Origin: Penium margaritaceum
Lineage: Eukaryota; Streptophyta; Zygnematophyceae; Desmidiales; Peniaceae
Direction of reading: 5' to 3'
Length of the DNA stretch: 64,000 nt
Assembly (NCBI GenBank): GCA_023375785.1
Contig: SZWC01000029.1
Coordinates: 115,421-179,420, forward strand
Part shown: positions 37,901-52,357 of the stretch, piece after piece
Numbering within the stretch: the stretch's first letter is position 1
How the letters are laid out: every line of letters begins with the position of its first letter
Made by a program: the position numbers and the translations under genes
The notes under the pieces: model-generated
Databases searched by the model: none
Seen by the model: only the letters and a program-made list of their open reading frames with translations
Told to the model about the DNA's origin: nothing

Positions 37901-40050
37901 GACACTCTGACCGTGGCTGACTCGTGTTATGATCAATAGAAGTAAAAGTCACTTGGATACATTTGTGGTCATGGTCAGTGGCACATGCCAACTTTCTCAA
38001 GGCATTGCCCAAAATAGCCAAACCGAGCCATTAGTATTATACCTTGTTTGTACATGCAAGATCCGGCCTAGTACATCTGCACTGTGATTGGACACTCTGA
38101 CCGTGGCTGACTCGTGTCATGATCAATAGAAGTAAAAGTCACTTGGATAAATGGGTGGTCATGGTCAGTGGCACATGCCAACACTGTCACGGCATTGCGC
38201 ACAATAGCCACACCGAGCCACCAGTATTCTACCCTGTTTATGCCTGCAAGGTCATGCGCAGTATTTCTGCACTGTGATTGGACACTCTGACCGTGCCTGA
38301 CTCGTGCTATGATACATAGCCGTTTAATGTACTTTGTAAACTTTGTGGTCATGCATATTAGATGTGCACTGTGATTGGGCACTCTGAATGTGGCTGACTC
38401 GTATTACGATTTGTATAAGTTAATGTCACTTGGTAAACTTTGTGGTCATGGTCAGCGGCACATGCCAACATTGTCAAGGCATTGCGCACAACAGCCACAC
38501 CGAGCCACCAGTATTCTACCATGTTTTTACTTGCAAGGTCATGCATAGTACATCTGCACTGTGATTCGACACTCGGACCGTGGATGACTCGTGTTATGAT
38601 CAATAGAAGTAAAAGTCACTTTGATACATTTGTGGTCATGGTCAGTGGCACATGCCCACTTTGTCAAGGCATAGCACACAATGGCCACACCGAGCCACCA
38701 GTATTCTATCTTGTTTGCACCAGACAGATCATGCATAGTACATCTGCACTGTGATTAGACACTCTGACCGTGGCTGACTCGTGTTATGATTCGTAGAAGT
38801 TAGAGTCACTTGGTAAACTTTGTGGTCATGGTCAGTGGAACATGCAAACTTTGTCAAGGCATTGCGCACAATAGCCGTGCCAAGCCGACAGTTTTTTACC
38901 TTGTTTATACCTGCAAGGTCATGCATATTATGTGTGCACTGTGATTGGGCACTCTGACCGTGGTTGACCCGTGCTACGATTCATAGAAGTTAAAGACACT
39001 TGGTACACTTTGTGGTCATGGTCAGTGGCACATGCCAACTTCGTAAAGGCATTACGCACAATAGCCACACCGAGCCACCAGTATTATACCTTGTTTGTAC
39101 CTGCGAGATCATGCCTATCACATGTGCACCGTGATTGGACACTCCGACCGTGGCTGACTCGTGTTATGATCAATAGAAGTAAAAGTCACTTGGAAACATT
39201 TATGGTCATGGTCAGTGGCACATGCCAATTTTGTCAAGGCATTGCGCACAGTAGCCAGACCGAGCCACAAGTATTCTACCTTGTTTATACCTGCAAGGGC
39301 ATACCCATTATATCTGCACTGTGATTGGACACTCTGACCGTGGCTGGCTCGCGTTATGATTCATAGCCGTTTAAGGTAGTTGGTAAACTTTGTGGTCATG
39401 GTCACTGGCACATGCCAACTTTGTCGAGGCATTGCGCACAATAGCCAAACCAAGCCACCCGTATTCTACCTTGTTTGAACCTGCAAGATCATGCCTATTA
39501 CATCTGCATTGTGTTTGGACACTCTGACAGTGGCTGACTCGTGTTATGATCAATAGATGGAAAAGTCACTTGGATACATTTGTGGTCATGGTCAGTGGTA
39601 CATGCCAACTTTGTCAAGGCATTGTGCACAATAGCCACACCGAACCACTCGTATTCTACCTTGTTTATACCTGTAAGGTCATGCACAGTATATCTGCACT
39701 GTCATTGGACACTCTGACCGTGGCCGACTCGTGTTATGATTAATAACCGTTTAATGTCCTTGGTAAACTTTGTGGTCATGGTCAGTGGCAAATGCAAACT
39801 TTGTCAAGGCATTGCGCACAATAGCCGTGCCAAGCCACCGGATTTTTACATTGTTTATTCCTGCAAGTTCATGCATATTAGATGTGCGCTGTGATTTGGC
39901 ACTCTGACCGTGGCTGACTCGTGTTACAATTCGTAGAAGTTAAAGTCACTTGGTAAACTTTGTGGCCATGGTGAGTGGCACATGCCAACTTTATCAGGGC
40001 ATTGCGCACAATAGCCACACCGAGCCACCAGTATTCTACCTTGTTTGCAC

Positions 40051-40101
40051 NNNNNNNNNNNNNNNNNNNNNNNNNNNNNNNNNNNNNNNNNNNNNNNNNN
40101 N
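40051..40101. other. Assembly gap (51 N)
   Basis: N run in satellite, flanked by same-orientation monomers. Open frames spanning it are not meaningful. Confidence 0.97.
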
Positions 40102-43100
40102 GGTCATGGTCAGTGGCACATGCCAACTTTGTCAAGGCATTGCGCACAATGGCCACACCGAGCCACCAGTATTCTACCTTGTTTGCACCTGCAAGATCAT
40201 GCCTAGTACATATTCACTGTGACTGGACACTCTGACCGTGGCTGACTCGTGTTATGATCAATAGAAGCAAAAGTCACTCGGGTACATTTGTGGTCATGGT
40301 CAGTGGCACATGCCAACTTTGTCAGGGCATTGCACACAATAGCCACATCGAGCCACCAGTTTTCTACCTTTCTAATACCTATAAGGTCATGCCCAGTATA
40401 TATGCACTGTGATTGGACACTCTGACCGTGGTAGACTCGTGTTATGATTCATAGCCCTTTAAGGTTCTTGGTAAACTTTGTGGTCATGGTCAGTGGCATA
40501 TGCCAACTTTGTCAAGGCATTGCGCACAATAGCGGTGCCAAGCCACCGGGTTTTTACCTCGTTTATAACTGCAAGGTCATGCATAGTACATCTGTACTGT
40601 GATTGGACACTCTGACCATGGCTACCTCGTGTTATGATCAATAGAAGTGAAAGTCACTTGGATACATTTGTGGTCATGGTCAGTGGCACATGCCAGCTTT
40701 GTCAGGGCATTACACACAATAGCCACACCGAGCCACCAGTTTTCTAACTATTTTCTTCTGTAAGGTTATGCCCAGTATATATGCACTGTGATTGGACACT
40801 CTGACCCTGGCTGACTCATGTTATGATTCATAGTCGTTTAAGGTTTTTGGTAAACTTTGTGGTCATGGTCAGTGGCACATGCCAACTTTGTCAAGGAATT
40901 GCACACAATAGCCGTGCCAAGCCACCGGTTTTTTACCTTGTTTATACCTGCAAGGTCATGCATATTACATGTGCGCTTTGATTGGGCACTCTGACCGTGG
41001 CTGACTTGTGTTATGGTTCGTAGAAGTTAAAGTCACTTGGTACACTTTGTGGTCATGGTCAGTGGCACATGCCAACTTTGTCAAGGCATTGCGCACAATA
41101 GCCACACCGAGCCACCAGTAATCTACCTTGTTTGCACCTGCAAGATCAAGCCTAGTACATCTGCACTGTGATTGGACACTCTGACTGTGGTTGACTTGTG
41201 TTATGATGAATAGAATTAAAAGTCACTTGGATACATTTGTGGTCATGGTCAGTGGCACGTGCCAACTTTTTCAAGGCATTGCGCACAATAGCCACACCGA
41301 GCCACCCAAATTCTACCTTTTTCATACCTGTAAGGTCATGTCCAGTATATCTGCACTGTGATTGGACACTCTGACCGTGGCTGACTTGTGTTATAATTAA
41401 TAGCCGTTTAAGGTACTTGGTAAACTTTGTGGTCATGGTCAGTGGCACATGCCAACTTTGTCAAGGCATTGCGCACTGTAGCCACATTGAGCCACCAGTA
41501 TTCTACCTTTTTTGCACCTGCAATTTCATGCCCAGTACATCTGCACTGTGATTGGACACGTTGACAGTGGCTGACTCGTGTTATGACCAATAGAAGTAAA
41601 AGTCACTTGCATACATTTGTGGTCATGATCAGTGGCACATGCCAACTTTGTCAAGGCATTGCGCACAATAGCCACACCGAGCTACCAGTAGTCTACCTTG
41701 TTCATACCTGCAAGGGCATGCGCAGTATTTGTACTGTGATTGGACACTCTGACCGTGGCTGACTTGTGTTATGATCAATAGAAATAAAAGTCACTTAGTT
41801 ACATTTGTGGTCATGGTCAGTGGCACATGCCAACTTTGTCAAGGCATTGCGCACAATAGCCACAGAGAGCCACCAGTATTTCAACTTGTTCATACCTGCA
41901 AGGTCGTGCCCAGTATATCTGTACTGTGATTGGACACTCTGATCGTGACTGACTCGTGTTATTAGTCATAGCCGTTTAAGGTACTTGGTAAACTTTGTGG
42001 TCATGGTCAGTGGCACATGCCAACTTTGTCAAGGCATTGCGCACAATGGCCGTGCCAAGCCACTGGTTTTTTAACTTGTTTATACCTGCAAGGCCATGCA
42101 TATTAGATGTGCACTGTGATTGGGCACTCTGACCGTGGCTGACTCGTGTAACGATTCATAGAAGTTAAAGTCACTTGGTACACTTTGTGGTCATGGTCAG
42201 TGGCACATGCCAACTTCGTCAAGGCATTGCGCACAATAGCCAACTGAGCCACCAGTATTCTACCTTGTTTGTACCTGCAAGGGCATGCCCAGTATATCTG
42301 CACTGTGGTTGGACACTCTGATCGTGGCTGGCTCGCGTTATGATTCATGGCCGTTTGAGGTAGTTGGTAAACTTTGTGGTCATGATCATTGGAACATGCC
42401 AACTTTTTCAAGGCATTGCGCACAAAAGCCACACCGAGCCACCAGTATTATACGTTGTTTGAACCTGCAAGATCTTGCCTAGTACATCTGCACTTTGATT
42501 GGACAATATGACAGTGGCTGACTTGTGTTATGATCGGTAGATGGAAAAGTCAATTGGATGCATTTGTGGTCATGGTCAGTGGCACATGCCAACTTTGTCG
42601 GGGCATTGTGCAAAATAACCACACCGAGCCACCAGTATTCTACCGTGTTTATACATTTAAGGTCATGCCCAGTATATCTGCACTGTGATTGGACACTTTG
42701 ACCGTGGTTGACTCGTGTTATGATTAATAGCCGTTTAATGTACTTGGTAAACTTTGTGGTCATGGTCAGTGGCAAATGCCAACTTCGTAAAGGCATTGCG
42801 AACAATAGCCGTGCCAAGCCACCAACTTTTTGCCTTGTTTATTACTGCAAGGTCATGCATATTATATGTGCGTTGTGATTGGGCACTCTGACCGTGGCTG
42901 ACTCGTGTTACGATTCGTAGAATTTAAAGTCACTTGGTAAACTTTGTGGCCATGGTGAGTGGCACTTGCCAACTTTATCAAGGCATTGCGCACAATAGCC
43001 ACACCGAGCCACCAGTATTCTACCTTGTTTGCACCTGCAAGATCATGCCTAGTACATCTGTACTTTGATTGGACACTCTGACTGCGGCTGACTCGTGTTA

Positions 43101-43771
43101 TGATTAATAGAAGTAAAAGTCACTTGAATACATTTATGATCATGGTCAGTGGCACATGCCAACTTTGTCAAGGCATTGCGCACAATAGCCGCACCAAGCC
43201 ACCAGTACTCTACCTTGTTTGTACATTCAAGGTCATGCCTAGTATATCTGCACTCTCATGGAGCTCTCTGACCGTGGCTGACTTGTGTTGTAATTCATAG
43301 CCGTTTAAGGTACTTGGTAAACTTTGTGGACATGGTCAGTGGCACATGCCAACTTTGTCAAGGCATTGCGCACAATAGCCTACGAAGCCACCGGTTTTTT
43401 ACCTAGCTTATACCTACAAGCTCATGCCTAGTATATCTGAACTGTGATTGGACACTCTGATTGTGGCTGACTCGTGTTACGATTCGTAGAAGGTAAAGTC
43501 ACTTGGTAAACCTTTTCGTCATGGTCAGTGGCACATGCCAACTTTGTCAAGGCATTGCGCACAATAGCCACACCGAGCCATCAGTATTCTACCTTGTTTG
43601 CACCTGAAAGATCAGGCCTAGTACATGTTCACTGTGATTGGACACTCTGACCGTGGCTGACTCGTGTTGTGATCAATAGAAGTAAAAGTCACTTGGGTAC
43701 ATAAGTGGTCATGGTCAGTGGCACATGTCAACTTTGTCAGGGCATTGCACGCAATAGCCACACCGAGCCAC

Positions 43772-43772
43772 N
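43772..43772. other. Single-N assembly join in satellite
   Basis: The phase jumps from gagccac to gacactctgacc across one N, omitting the usual linker. This is a contig join with missing satellite. Confidence 0.85.
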
Positions 43773-46700
43773 GACACTCTGACCGTGGTAGACTTGTGTT
43801 ATGATTCATAGCCATTTAAGGTTCTTGGTAAACTTTGTGGTCATGGTCAGTGGCACATGCCAACTTTGTCAAAGCATTGCGTACAATAGCCGTGCCAAGC
43901 CACCCATTTTTTACCTTGTTTATAACTGCAAGGTCATGCCTAGTACATCTGAACTGTGATTGGGCACTCTGACTGTGGCTGATTTGTGTTACGATTCGTA
44001 CAAGTTAAATTCACTTGGTAAACATTGTGGTCATGGTCAGTGGCACATGCCAACTTTGTCAAGGTATTGCGCACAATAGCTGTGCCAAGACACCAGCTTT
44101 TAACCCTGTTCATACCTGCAAGGTCATGCATATTTTATGTGCACTGTGATTGGGTACTCTGACCGTGGCTGACTCGTGCTATGATCAATAGAAGTAAAAG
44201 TCACTTGGATACTTTTGTGGTCATGGTCAGTGGCACATGCCAACTTTGTCAAGGCAGTACGCACAATACCCACACAGAGCCACCAGTATTCTACCTTGTT
44301 CATACTTGCGAGGTCATGCGCAGTATATCTGCAGTATGATTGGGCACTCTGACTGTGGCTGACCGTGTTATGATTCATAGCTGTTTAAGGTACTTGGTAA
44401 ACTTTGTGGTCATGGTCAGTGGCACATGACAACTTTGTAAAGGCAATGCGCACAATAGCCGTGCCAAGCCACCAGTTTTTTTAACTTGTTTATACCTGCA
44501 AGGTCATGCATATTAGATGTGCCCTGTGATTGGGCACTCTGACCGTGGCTGACTCGTGTTACGATTCATAGAAGTTAAAGTCACTTGGTAAACTTTGTGG
44601 TCATGGTCAGTGGCACATGACAACTTTGTCAAGGAATTGTGCACAATAGCCACACCGAGCCACCAGTATTCTACCTTGTTTGCACGTGCAAGATCATGCT
44701 TAGTACACCTGCACTTTGATTGGACACTCTGACCGTTACTGACTCGTGTTATGATCAATAGAAGTAAAAGTCACTTAGATATTTGTATGGTCATGGTCAG
44801 TGGCACATGCCTACTTGGTCAAGGCATTGCACACAATAGCCTCGCCGAGCCACCAGTATTCTACCTTGTTTATACCTGTAAGGTCATGCCCAGCATATCT
44901 GATCTATGATTGGACACTCTGACCGTGGCTAACTCGTGTTATGATTCATAGCCGTTTAAGGTAATTGATAAACTTTGTGGTCGTGGTCAGTGGCACATGC
45001 CAACTTTGTCAAGGCATTGCGCACAATAGCCATGACAAGCCACCGGTTTTGTAACTTGTTTATACCTGCAAGGTTCTGCATATTAGATGTGCACTGTGAT
45101 TGGGCACTCTGATCGTGGCTGACTCGTGTTACGATTCATAGAAGTTAAAGTCACTTGGTAAACTTTATGGTCATGGTCAGTGGCACATGCCAACTTCGTC
45201 AAGGCATTGCGCACAATAGCCACACGGAGCCACCAGTATTCTACCTTGTTTGCACTTGCAAAATCATGCCTAGTACATCTGCACTGTGATAGGACACTCT
45301 GACCGTGGCTGACTTGTGTTATGATCAATAGAAGTAAAAGTCAATTCGATACAGTTGTGGTCATGGTCAGTGACACATGCCAACTTTTTAAAGGCATTGC
45401 GCACAATAACCACACCGAGCCACCAGTATTCTACTTTGTTTATACCTGTAAGGTCATGTCCAGTATATCTGCACTGTGATTGGACACTCTGACCGTGGCT
45501 GAATCGTGTTATGATTCATAGCCGTTTAAGGTACTTGGTAAACTTTGTGGTCATGGTCAGTGACACATGCCAACTTTGTCAAGGCAATGCACACAATAGC
45601 CATGCCAAGCCACCAGTTCTTTACCTTGTTTATACCAGCAAGGTCATGCATATAAGATGTGCACTGTGACTGGGCAATCTGACTGCGGCTGGCTCGTGTT
45701 ACGATTCGTAGAAAGTTAAAGTCACTTGGTAAACTTTGTGGTCATGGTCAGTGGCACATGCCAGCTTTGTCAAGGCATTGCGCACAATAGCCACACCAAG
45801 CCACCAGTATTATACCTTGTTTGCACTCGCAAAATCATGCCTAGTACATCTGCACTGTGATTGGACACTCTGACCGTGCCTAACTCGTGTTATGATCAAT
45901 AGAAGTAAAAGTCACTTGGATACATTTGTGGTCATGGTCAGTTGCACATGCCAACTTTGTCAAGGCATTGCACACAATAGCCACACCATGCCACCAGTAT
46001 TCTACCTTGTTTATACCTGCAAGGTCATGTCCAGTATATCTGCACTGTGATTGGACACTCTGACCGTGGCTGACTCGTGCAATGATTCATAGCCGTTTAA
46101 GGTACTTGGTAAACTTTGTGGTCATGGTCAGTGGCACATGCCAACTTTGTCAAGGCATGGCACAAAATAGCCGTGCCAAGCCACCCGTTTTTACCTTGTT
46201 TACACCTGCAAGGTCATGTATATTAGATGTGCACTGTGATTGGGCACTCTGACCGTTGCTGACTCGTGTTAGGATTCGTAGAAGGTAAAGTCACTTGGTA
46301 AACTTTGTGGTCATGGTCAGTGGCACATGCAAACTTTGTCAAGGCATTGCGCACAATAGCCACACCAAGCCACCAGTATTCTACCTTGTTTGCACCTGCA
46401 AAATCATGCCTAGTACATGTGCACTGTGATTGGACACTCTGTCCATGGCTAACTCGTGTTTTGATCAATAGAAGTAAAAGTCACTTGGATACATGTGTGG
46501 TCATGGTCAGTGGCACATGCCAACTTTGTCAAGGCGTTGCACACAATAGCCACACCGAGCCACCAGTATTCTACCTTGTTTATACCTGCAAGGTTATGCC
46601 CAGTATATCTGCTCTGTGATTGGACACTCTGTAATGATTCATAGCCGTTTAAGGTACTTGGTAAACTTTGTGGTCATGGTCAGTGGCACATGCCAACTTT

Positions 46701-49700
46701 GTCAAGGCATTGCGCACAATAGCCGTGCCACGCCACCGGTTTTTTACATGGTTTATACCTGCACGTTCATGCATATTAGATGTGCGCTGTGACTGGGCAC
46801 TCTTACCGTGGCTCGTGTTATGATTCGTAGAAGTTAAACTCACTTGGTAAACTTTGTGGTCATGGTCAGTGGCACATGCCAGCTTTGTCAAGGCATTGTG
46901 CACAATAGCCACGCCATGCCACCAGTATTCTACCTTGTTTGTACCTGCAAAATCATGCCTAGTACATCTGCACTGTGTTTGGACACTCTGACCGTGGGTG
47001 AGTCGTGTTATGATCAATAGAAGTAAAAGTCACTAGGATACACTTTTGGTCATGGTCAGTGGCTCATGCCAACTTTGTCAAGGCATTGCGCACAATAGCC
47101 ACACCGCGCCACCAGTATTATACTTTGTTTATACCTGTAAGGTCATTCCCAGTATATCTGCATAGTGATTGGACACTCAGACCGTGGCTGACTCGTGTAA
47201 TGATTCATAGCCGTTTACGGTACTTGGTAAACTTTGTGGTCATGGTCAGTGGCACATGCCACCTTTGTCAAGGCATTGCACACAATAGCCGTCCCAAGCC
47301 ACCGGGTTTTTCACCTTGTTTATACCTGCAATGTCATGCGTAGTACATCAGAACTTTGATTGGGTACTCTGACCGCCGCTGAATCGTGTTATGATTCGTA
47401 AAAGTTAAAGTCACTTGGTAAACATTGTGGTCATGGTCAGTGGCACATGCCAACTTTGTCAAGGCAGTGCGCACAATAGCCACACCAAGCCACCAGTATT
47501 ATACCTTGTTTATACCTGCAAGGTCATGATGAGTATATCTACACTGTGATTGGATACTCTGGCCGTGGCCGACTCATGTTATGATTCATAGCGGTTTAGT
47601 GTACTTGATAAACTTTGTGGTCATGGTCAGTGGCACATGCTAAATTTGTCAGGGCATTGCGCACAATAGCCACACCGAGTGACCAGCATTCTACCTTCTT
47701 TGTACCTGCAAGATCATGCCTAGTACATGTGCACCGTGATTGGACACTCTGACCGTGGCGGACTCGTGTTATGGTTAGTATAAGTAAAAGTCACTTGGAT
47801 ATGTTCGTGGTCATGGTCAGTGGCACGTGCCAACTTTGTCAAGGAATTGCGCAAAACAGCCAACCGAGACACCAGTATTCTGCCTTGTTTATACCTACAA
47901 GGTCATGCCCAGTATATATGTACTGTGATTTGACACTATGACCGTGGCTGAGTTGTGTTATGATTCATAGCCGTTTAAAATACTTGGTAAAATTTGTGGT
48001 CATGGTCAGTGGCACATGCCAACTTTTTCAAGGAATTGTGCATAATAGCCGTGCCAAGCCACCGGTTTGTTACGTAGCTTATACCTGCAAGGTCATGCAT
48101 ATTAGATGTACGCTGTGATTGGACACTCTGACCGTGGCTGACTCGTGTTACGTTTTGTAGAAGTTAAAGTCACTTGGTAAACTTTGTGGCCATGGTGAGT
48201 GGCACATGCCAACTTTATCAAGGCGTTGTGCACACCGAGCCACCAGTATTCTACCTCGTTTGCACCTGCAAGATCATGCCTAGTACATCTGCATTTTGAT
48301 TGGACATTCTGAAAGTGGCTGACTCATGTTATGATCAATAGAAGTGAAGTCACTTGGATACATTTGTGGTCATGGTCAGTGGCACATGCCAGCTTTGTCC
48401 AGGCATTGCGTACAATAGCCACACCGAGCCACAAGTATTCTACCTTGTTTGTACCTGCAAGGTCATGCCCAATACATGTGCACTGTGATTGGACACTCCG
48501 ACCGTGGCTGACTCGTGTTATGATTCATAACCGTTTAAGGTACTTGGAAAACTTTGTGGTCATGGTCAGTGGGACATGCCAACTTTGTCAAGGTAATGCG
48601 CAGAGTAACCGTGCCAGGCCATCGGTTTTGAAACATTTTTATATACCTGCAAGGTCATGCCTAGTACATCTAAACTATGATTTGGCACTCTGACTGGGGC
48701 TGACCTGTGTTACGATTCGTAGACGTTAAAGTCACCTGCTAAACTTTAAGGTCATGGTCAGTGGCACAAGCCAACTTTGTCGAGACATTGCGCACAATAG
48801 CCACACCAAGCCACCAGTATTCTACCTTTTTTTAACCTGCAAGATCATGCCCAGTACATCTGCACTGTGATTGGACACTCTGACCGTGGCTGACTCGTGT
48901 TATGATCAATAGAAGTAAAAGTCACTGGGATACATTTGTGGTCATCGTCAGTGGCACATGCCAACTTTGTCAAGGCATTGCGCACAATAGCCAAACCGAG
49001 CCACCAGTATTCTACCTTGTTTGCACCTGCACGATCATGCCTAGTACATGTGCACTGTGATTGGACACTCTGACCGTGGCTGACTCGTGTTATGATCCAG
49101 AGAAGTAGAAGTCACTTGGATACATTTGTGGTCATGGTCAGTGGCACATGCCAAATTTGTCAAGGCATGGCGCAAAATAGCCACACCGAGCTACCAGTAT
49201 TCTACCTTGTTTGAACCTGTAAGATCATGCCTAGTACAACTGCATTGTGATTGGACACTCTGACCGTGGCTGACTCGTGTTATGATCAATAGAAGTAAAA
49301 GTCACTTGGATACATTTGTGGTCATGGTCAGTGGCACATGCCAACGTTGTCAAGGAATTGCACACAATAGCCACACCGAGCCACCAGTAATCTACCTTGT
49401 TTATACCTGCAAGTTCATGCCCAGTATATCTGCACTGTGATTGGACACTCTAACCATGGCTGACTCGTGTTATGATTCATAGCCGTTTAATGTACTTGGT
49501 AAACTTTGTGGTCATGGTCAGTGGCACATGCCAACTTTGTCAAGGCATTGCGCACAATAGCCGTGCCAAGCCACCGGGTTTTTACCTTGTTTTTACCTGC
49601 AAGGTCATGCATATTAGATGTGCGCTTTGATTGGGCACTCTGACCGTGGCTGACTCGTGTTATGGTTCGTAGAAGTTAAAGTCACTTGGTAAACTTTGTG

Positions 49701-50370
49701 GTCATGGTCAGTGGCACATGCCAACATTGTCAAGGCATTGCGCACAATAGTCATACCGAGCCACCAGTATTGTACCTTGTTTGCACCTGCAAGATCAAGC
49801 CTAGTACATCTGCACTGTGATTGGACACTCTGATTGCGGTTGACTCGTGTTATGCTTAATAGAAGTAAAAGTCACTTGGATACATTTGTGGTCATGGTCA
49901 GTGGCACGTGCCAACTTTGTCAAGGCATTGCGCACAAAAGCCACACCGAACCACCAGTATTTTACCTTGTGTATACCTGCAAGGTCATGCCCACTATATC
50001 TGCACTGTGATTGGACACTCTGACCGTGGCTGACTCGTGTTATGCTTCATAGCCGTTAAAGGTACTTGGTAAACTTTGTGGTGATAGTCTGTGGCACATG
50101 CCAAGTTTGTCAGGGCATTGCGCACAATAGCCGTGCCAGGCCACCGGTTTTTAACCTGTTTATACCTGCAAGGTCATGCATATTAAATGTACACTGTGGG
50201 TGGGCACCCTGACTGTGGCTGAATCTTGTTACGATTCGTAAAAGTTAAAGTCACTTGGTAAACGTTGTGGTCATGGTGAGTGGCACTGTTAACTCTGTCA
50301 AGGCATTGCGCACAATAGCCACACCGAGCCACCAGTATTCTATCTTGTTTGTACCTGCAAGATCATGCCT

Positions 50371-52357
50371 CACAGTCCCAAGGGTCCTCCCACCCGTGGT
50401 TTGCGTAACGTGCTGCAGTGCGAGGAGAATCGAGCTCCTCGTCCGGAGGCCCGTCAAGGGGTGGCGAGTCCAGGGTGCCTGCTGTGGCTGCAGAAGCAGC
50501 CAAGGGCGAGGGAGAGTGAGGAGGTACCAACGGGGAGATAGAGAGATGAAGTAGCGGGGTCCGATGGTGAGTGGTGGATGATGCACCGCACTGCGAGGTC
50601 AGAGCAGTAGATCAGGCTGTGCGTCTTCCGAGAGGCCGTCACCTTCAAGGAGAAGTGCTGCTGGCAGAGGGCAGCCAGCAGCAGTGCGGAATGCAGAAGA
50701 GAGCACAGAGTGAGCAAGAGCAGCCAAGAACAGCCGAGGGTAGCGGAGAGTCCTGCAGCGTGCAAGAGAGCAGATGGGAGAGAGCTTTGGGGTTGAGGAG
50801 AGCCCGAGAGGGACGAGAGGGATACCCAAGAGTCACGGACAGCCGAGGGCAGCCGAGTGCAGCCAAGAGTGACCACAGAGAACGTGGAGAGCAGCGGAGA
50901 GCAGTTGCAGGAGAAGCCGAGAGTCGGGAGGAGACGAGCAGTTGAGATCAACGAGGGCCGTCGAACATGAGCGGGCGGGGGAGAGAGCACCCGCGGGCCT
51001 CAGAGAGTCGAGGCAAGCATCAAGAAACGGGTGCGGTGTGCTGGCCGGGGAGGATGGTAGCAGCACCTAGATGTGCTGCAAGCCAAAGAGACGGCCGGAG
51101 GGACAGATTGTCCGCCGCGGTAATGTACGGGCCACGGCAACTGTGGGCCACACGAGGATTCAAGGGGCCAGGATCGACGAGTGGCGGGAGTGAATTCATG
51201 CTGCTCTCATACCAGTAGTTACTAGGACAATGCTTGGTTCGCCTGTGTTGTACGAGGCGGGTGAGAGCAATGGGCAACAGTGCGTGAGACACGCCATGGA
51301 TGCGGTAAGCTTGCCTTAGAGACGTTCGCACTCAACCAAGACTGGTGAGGGGAGGGGGAGCGAGCGAACCTAGAACCGGTAAGCGCTCACCCACCACGAG
51401 CGATGAGCTCGAGCGGGTGAGTGCCGCCACCCGGGGGTCGAGCCCGACCACTCGAAAGTAACCGAGGGCGGCTACTCACCGATGCACGGCCAAAACCGGC
51501 ACGCTAGCCCCCTGAGGATCAGCACCCGGGAAACATGCAGCTCCCCAATCACATGCAAGGAAATGCAATATGAAGCAGAGCACGGCAGTGAGAGTGTACG
51601 GGCCCTAGCATCTACCGCATCACAGAGAGTCCTAGAAAGTTATAGAGAGTCATGCAATGGTCACGACTGTGCCCAAGTGCACTCCTGGGTCCAGCAGCAG
51701 GAGCAGCTTGAGGACGTCAACGGCTTCAACCACGATGGGCACATCGGACGCTTCCCCAGGTGGGACCATTGTCACTTAATATGTATGGAGTGTGTGCAGA
51801 GTGTGAGAGGCAAGAGGGCACAGAGTTGTGAGTGGCCAACAAACTTCAACACCAGGCATCCTCTCTGCATGCACGGTTGTTGCACATATGTGGTTTGCAG
51901 GCAGGGTATGCAGCATAGAGTGGGGTCACAATGTTCTCCTAGTCTTAGATATTTTCCAAACAATGTTGAGAGTGGAGAAGTTAAACTTGTCTCATGTATG
52001 GGGTTCAGTGGTGTAGTTTGGAGACTTCGGTCATCAGACGTCTAGGTGCAAGGTCTCACATTGTTCATGTTGTCGTTGCCCGGTTGTTCAATTTTCCAGG
52101 ACGAAACAGGGTTGACGTAAGTTTGAACCAACAGCCGTGCATTTTTTCTTTGCGGTGTTGGGGGGAGACTACAAGGCTCAAATCAGGATCGAGCCATGGT
52201 TTGCTTGAACTCGCACTGAAAGTCATGGACCGGCAGCATGTGCTTGAATTGCGACTAAGGCCCAACTATTCAAGTACACGAAGATAGAACACTTACTTAA
52301 ATTCACATTACAACCCTGCAGTTTCTTGCTCCAAGTACACTCATCGAGGATACATTT
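50371..52357. mobile_element. Unclassified 2-kb insert in satellite
   Basis: Satellite stops after gcaagatcatgcct, and about 2 kb of unrelated DNA follows, ending at the single N at 52358. The left third is rich in G and A on plus, with short degenerate repeats (gcagccgag, gagagcag). The middle has GC-rich self-complementary stretches around 51380-51470. The right third is closer to average composition. On the minus strand, tggtatgagagc (51203-51214) differs by one base from the plant initiator-Met primer-binding motif, which hints at a degraded LTR element, but no terminal repeat pair was found. The last ten bases before the N (ggatacattt) could already be satellite. A transposon relic is likely by context; class unknown. 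Confidence 0.5.
51482..52045 (+). CDS. Hypothetical open frame within the 2-kb insert
   Basis: An ATG-initiated frame of 187 codons is the longest in this insert. The product is Cys/His-containing but has no spacing I recognise as a known finger, no signal peptide and no membrane segment. It overlaps another plus frame at 51994-52287. Composition is ordinary rather than low-complexity, which makes it slightly better than a chance frame, but nothing in it identifies a family. It could equally be non-coding sequence of a degraded element. Confidence 0.2.
   Translation: MHGQNRHASPLRISTRETCSSPITCKEMQYEAEHGSESVRALASTASQRVLESYRESCNGHDCAQVHSWVQQQEQLEDVNGFNHDGHIGRFPRWDHCHLICMECVQSVRGKRAQSCEWPTNFNTRHPLCMHGCCTYVVCRQGMQHRVGSQCSPSLRYFPNNVESGEVKLVSCMGFSGVVWRLRSSDV

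Larger units (their letters stand above)
27214..50370 (-). repeat. Satellite array, block 3 (main trimeric higher-order array)
   Basis: About 23 kb of inverted-orientation satellite. The trimeric order is clearest here. On the plus strand, C (acgattcgtagaagttaaag), B (atgatcaatagaagtaaaag) and A (atgattcatagccgtttaag) recur in turn, and equivalent C landmarks at 32351 and 32921 are 570 bp apart. A-type monomers also have a distinct linker (gccgtgccaagccaccggtt) where B and C have gccacaccgagccaccagta. Some stretches, such as around 31500-31750, depart from the order. Gaps lie at 28705-28714, 31275, 40051-40101 and 43772. No gene is supported; short open frames on either strand are repeat-derived. 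Confidence 0.95.

Noticed and set aside
51380-51480. GC-rich self-complementary stretch as a tRNA or structured RNA gene
   Set aside because: No cloverleaf with anticodon arm or B-box-like element could be laid out; the pairing is explained by GC-rich composition.
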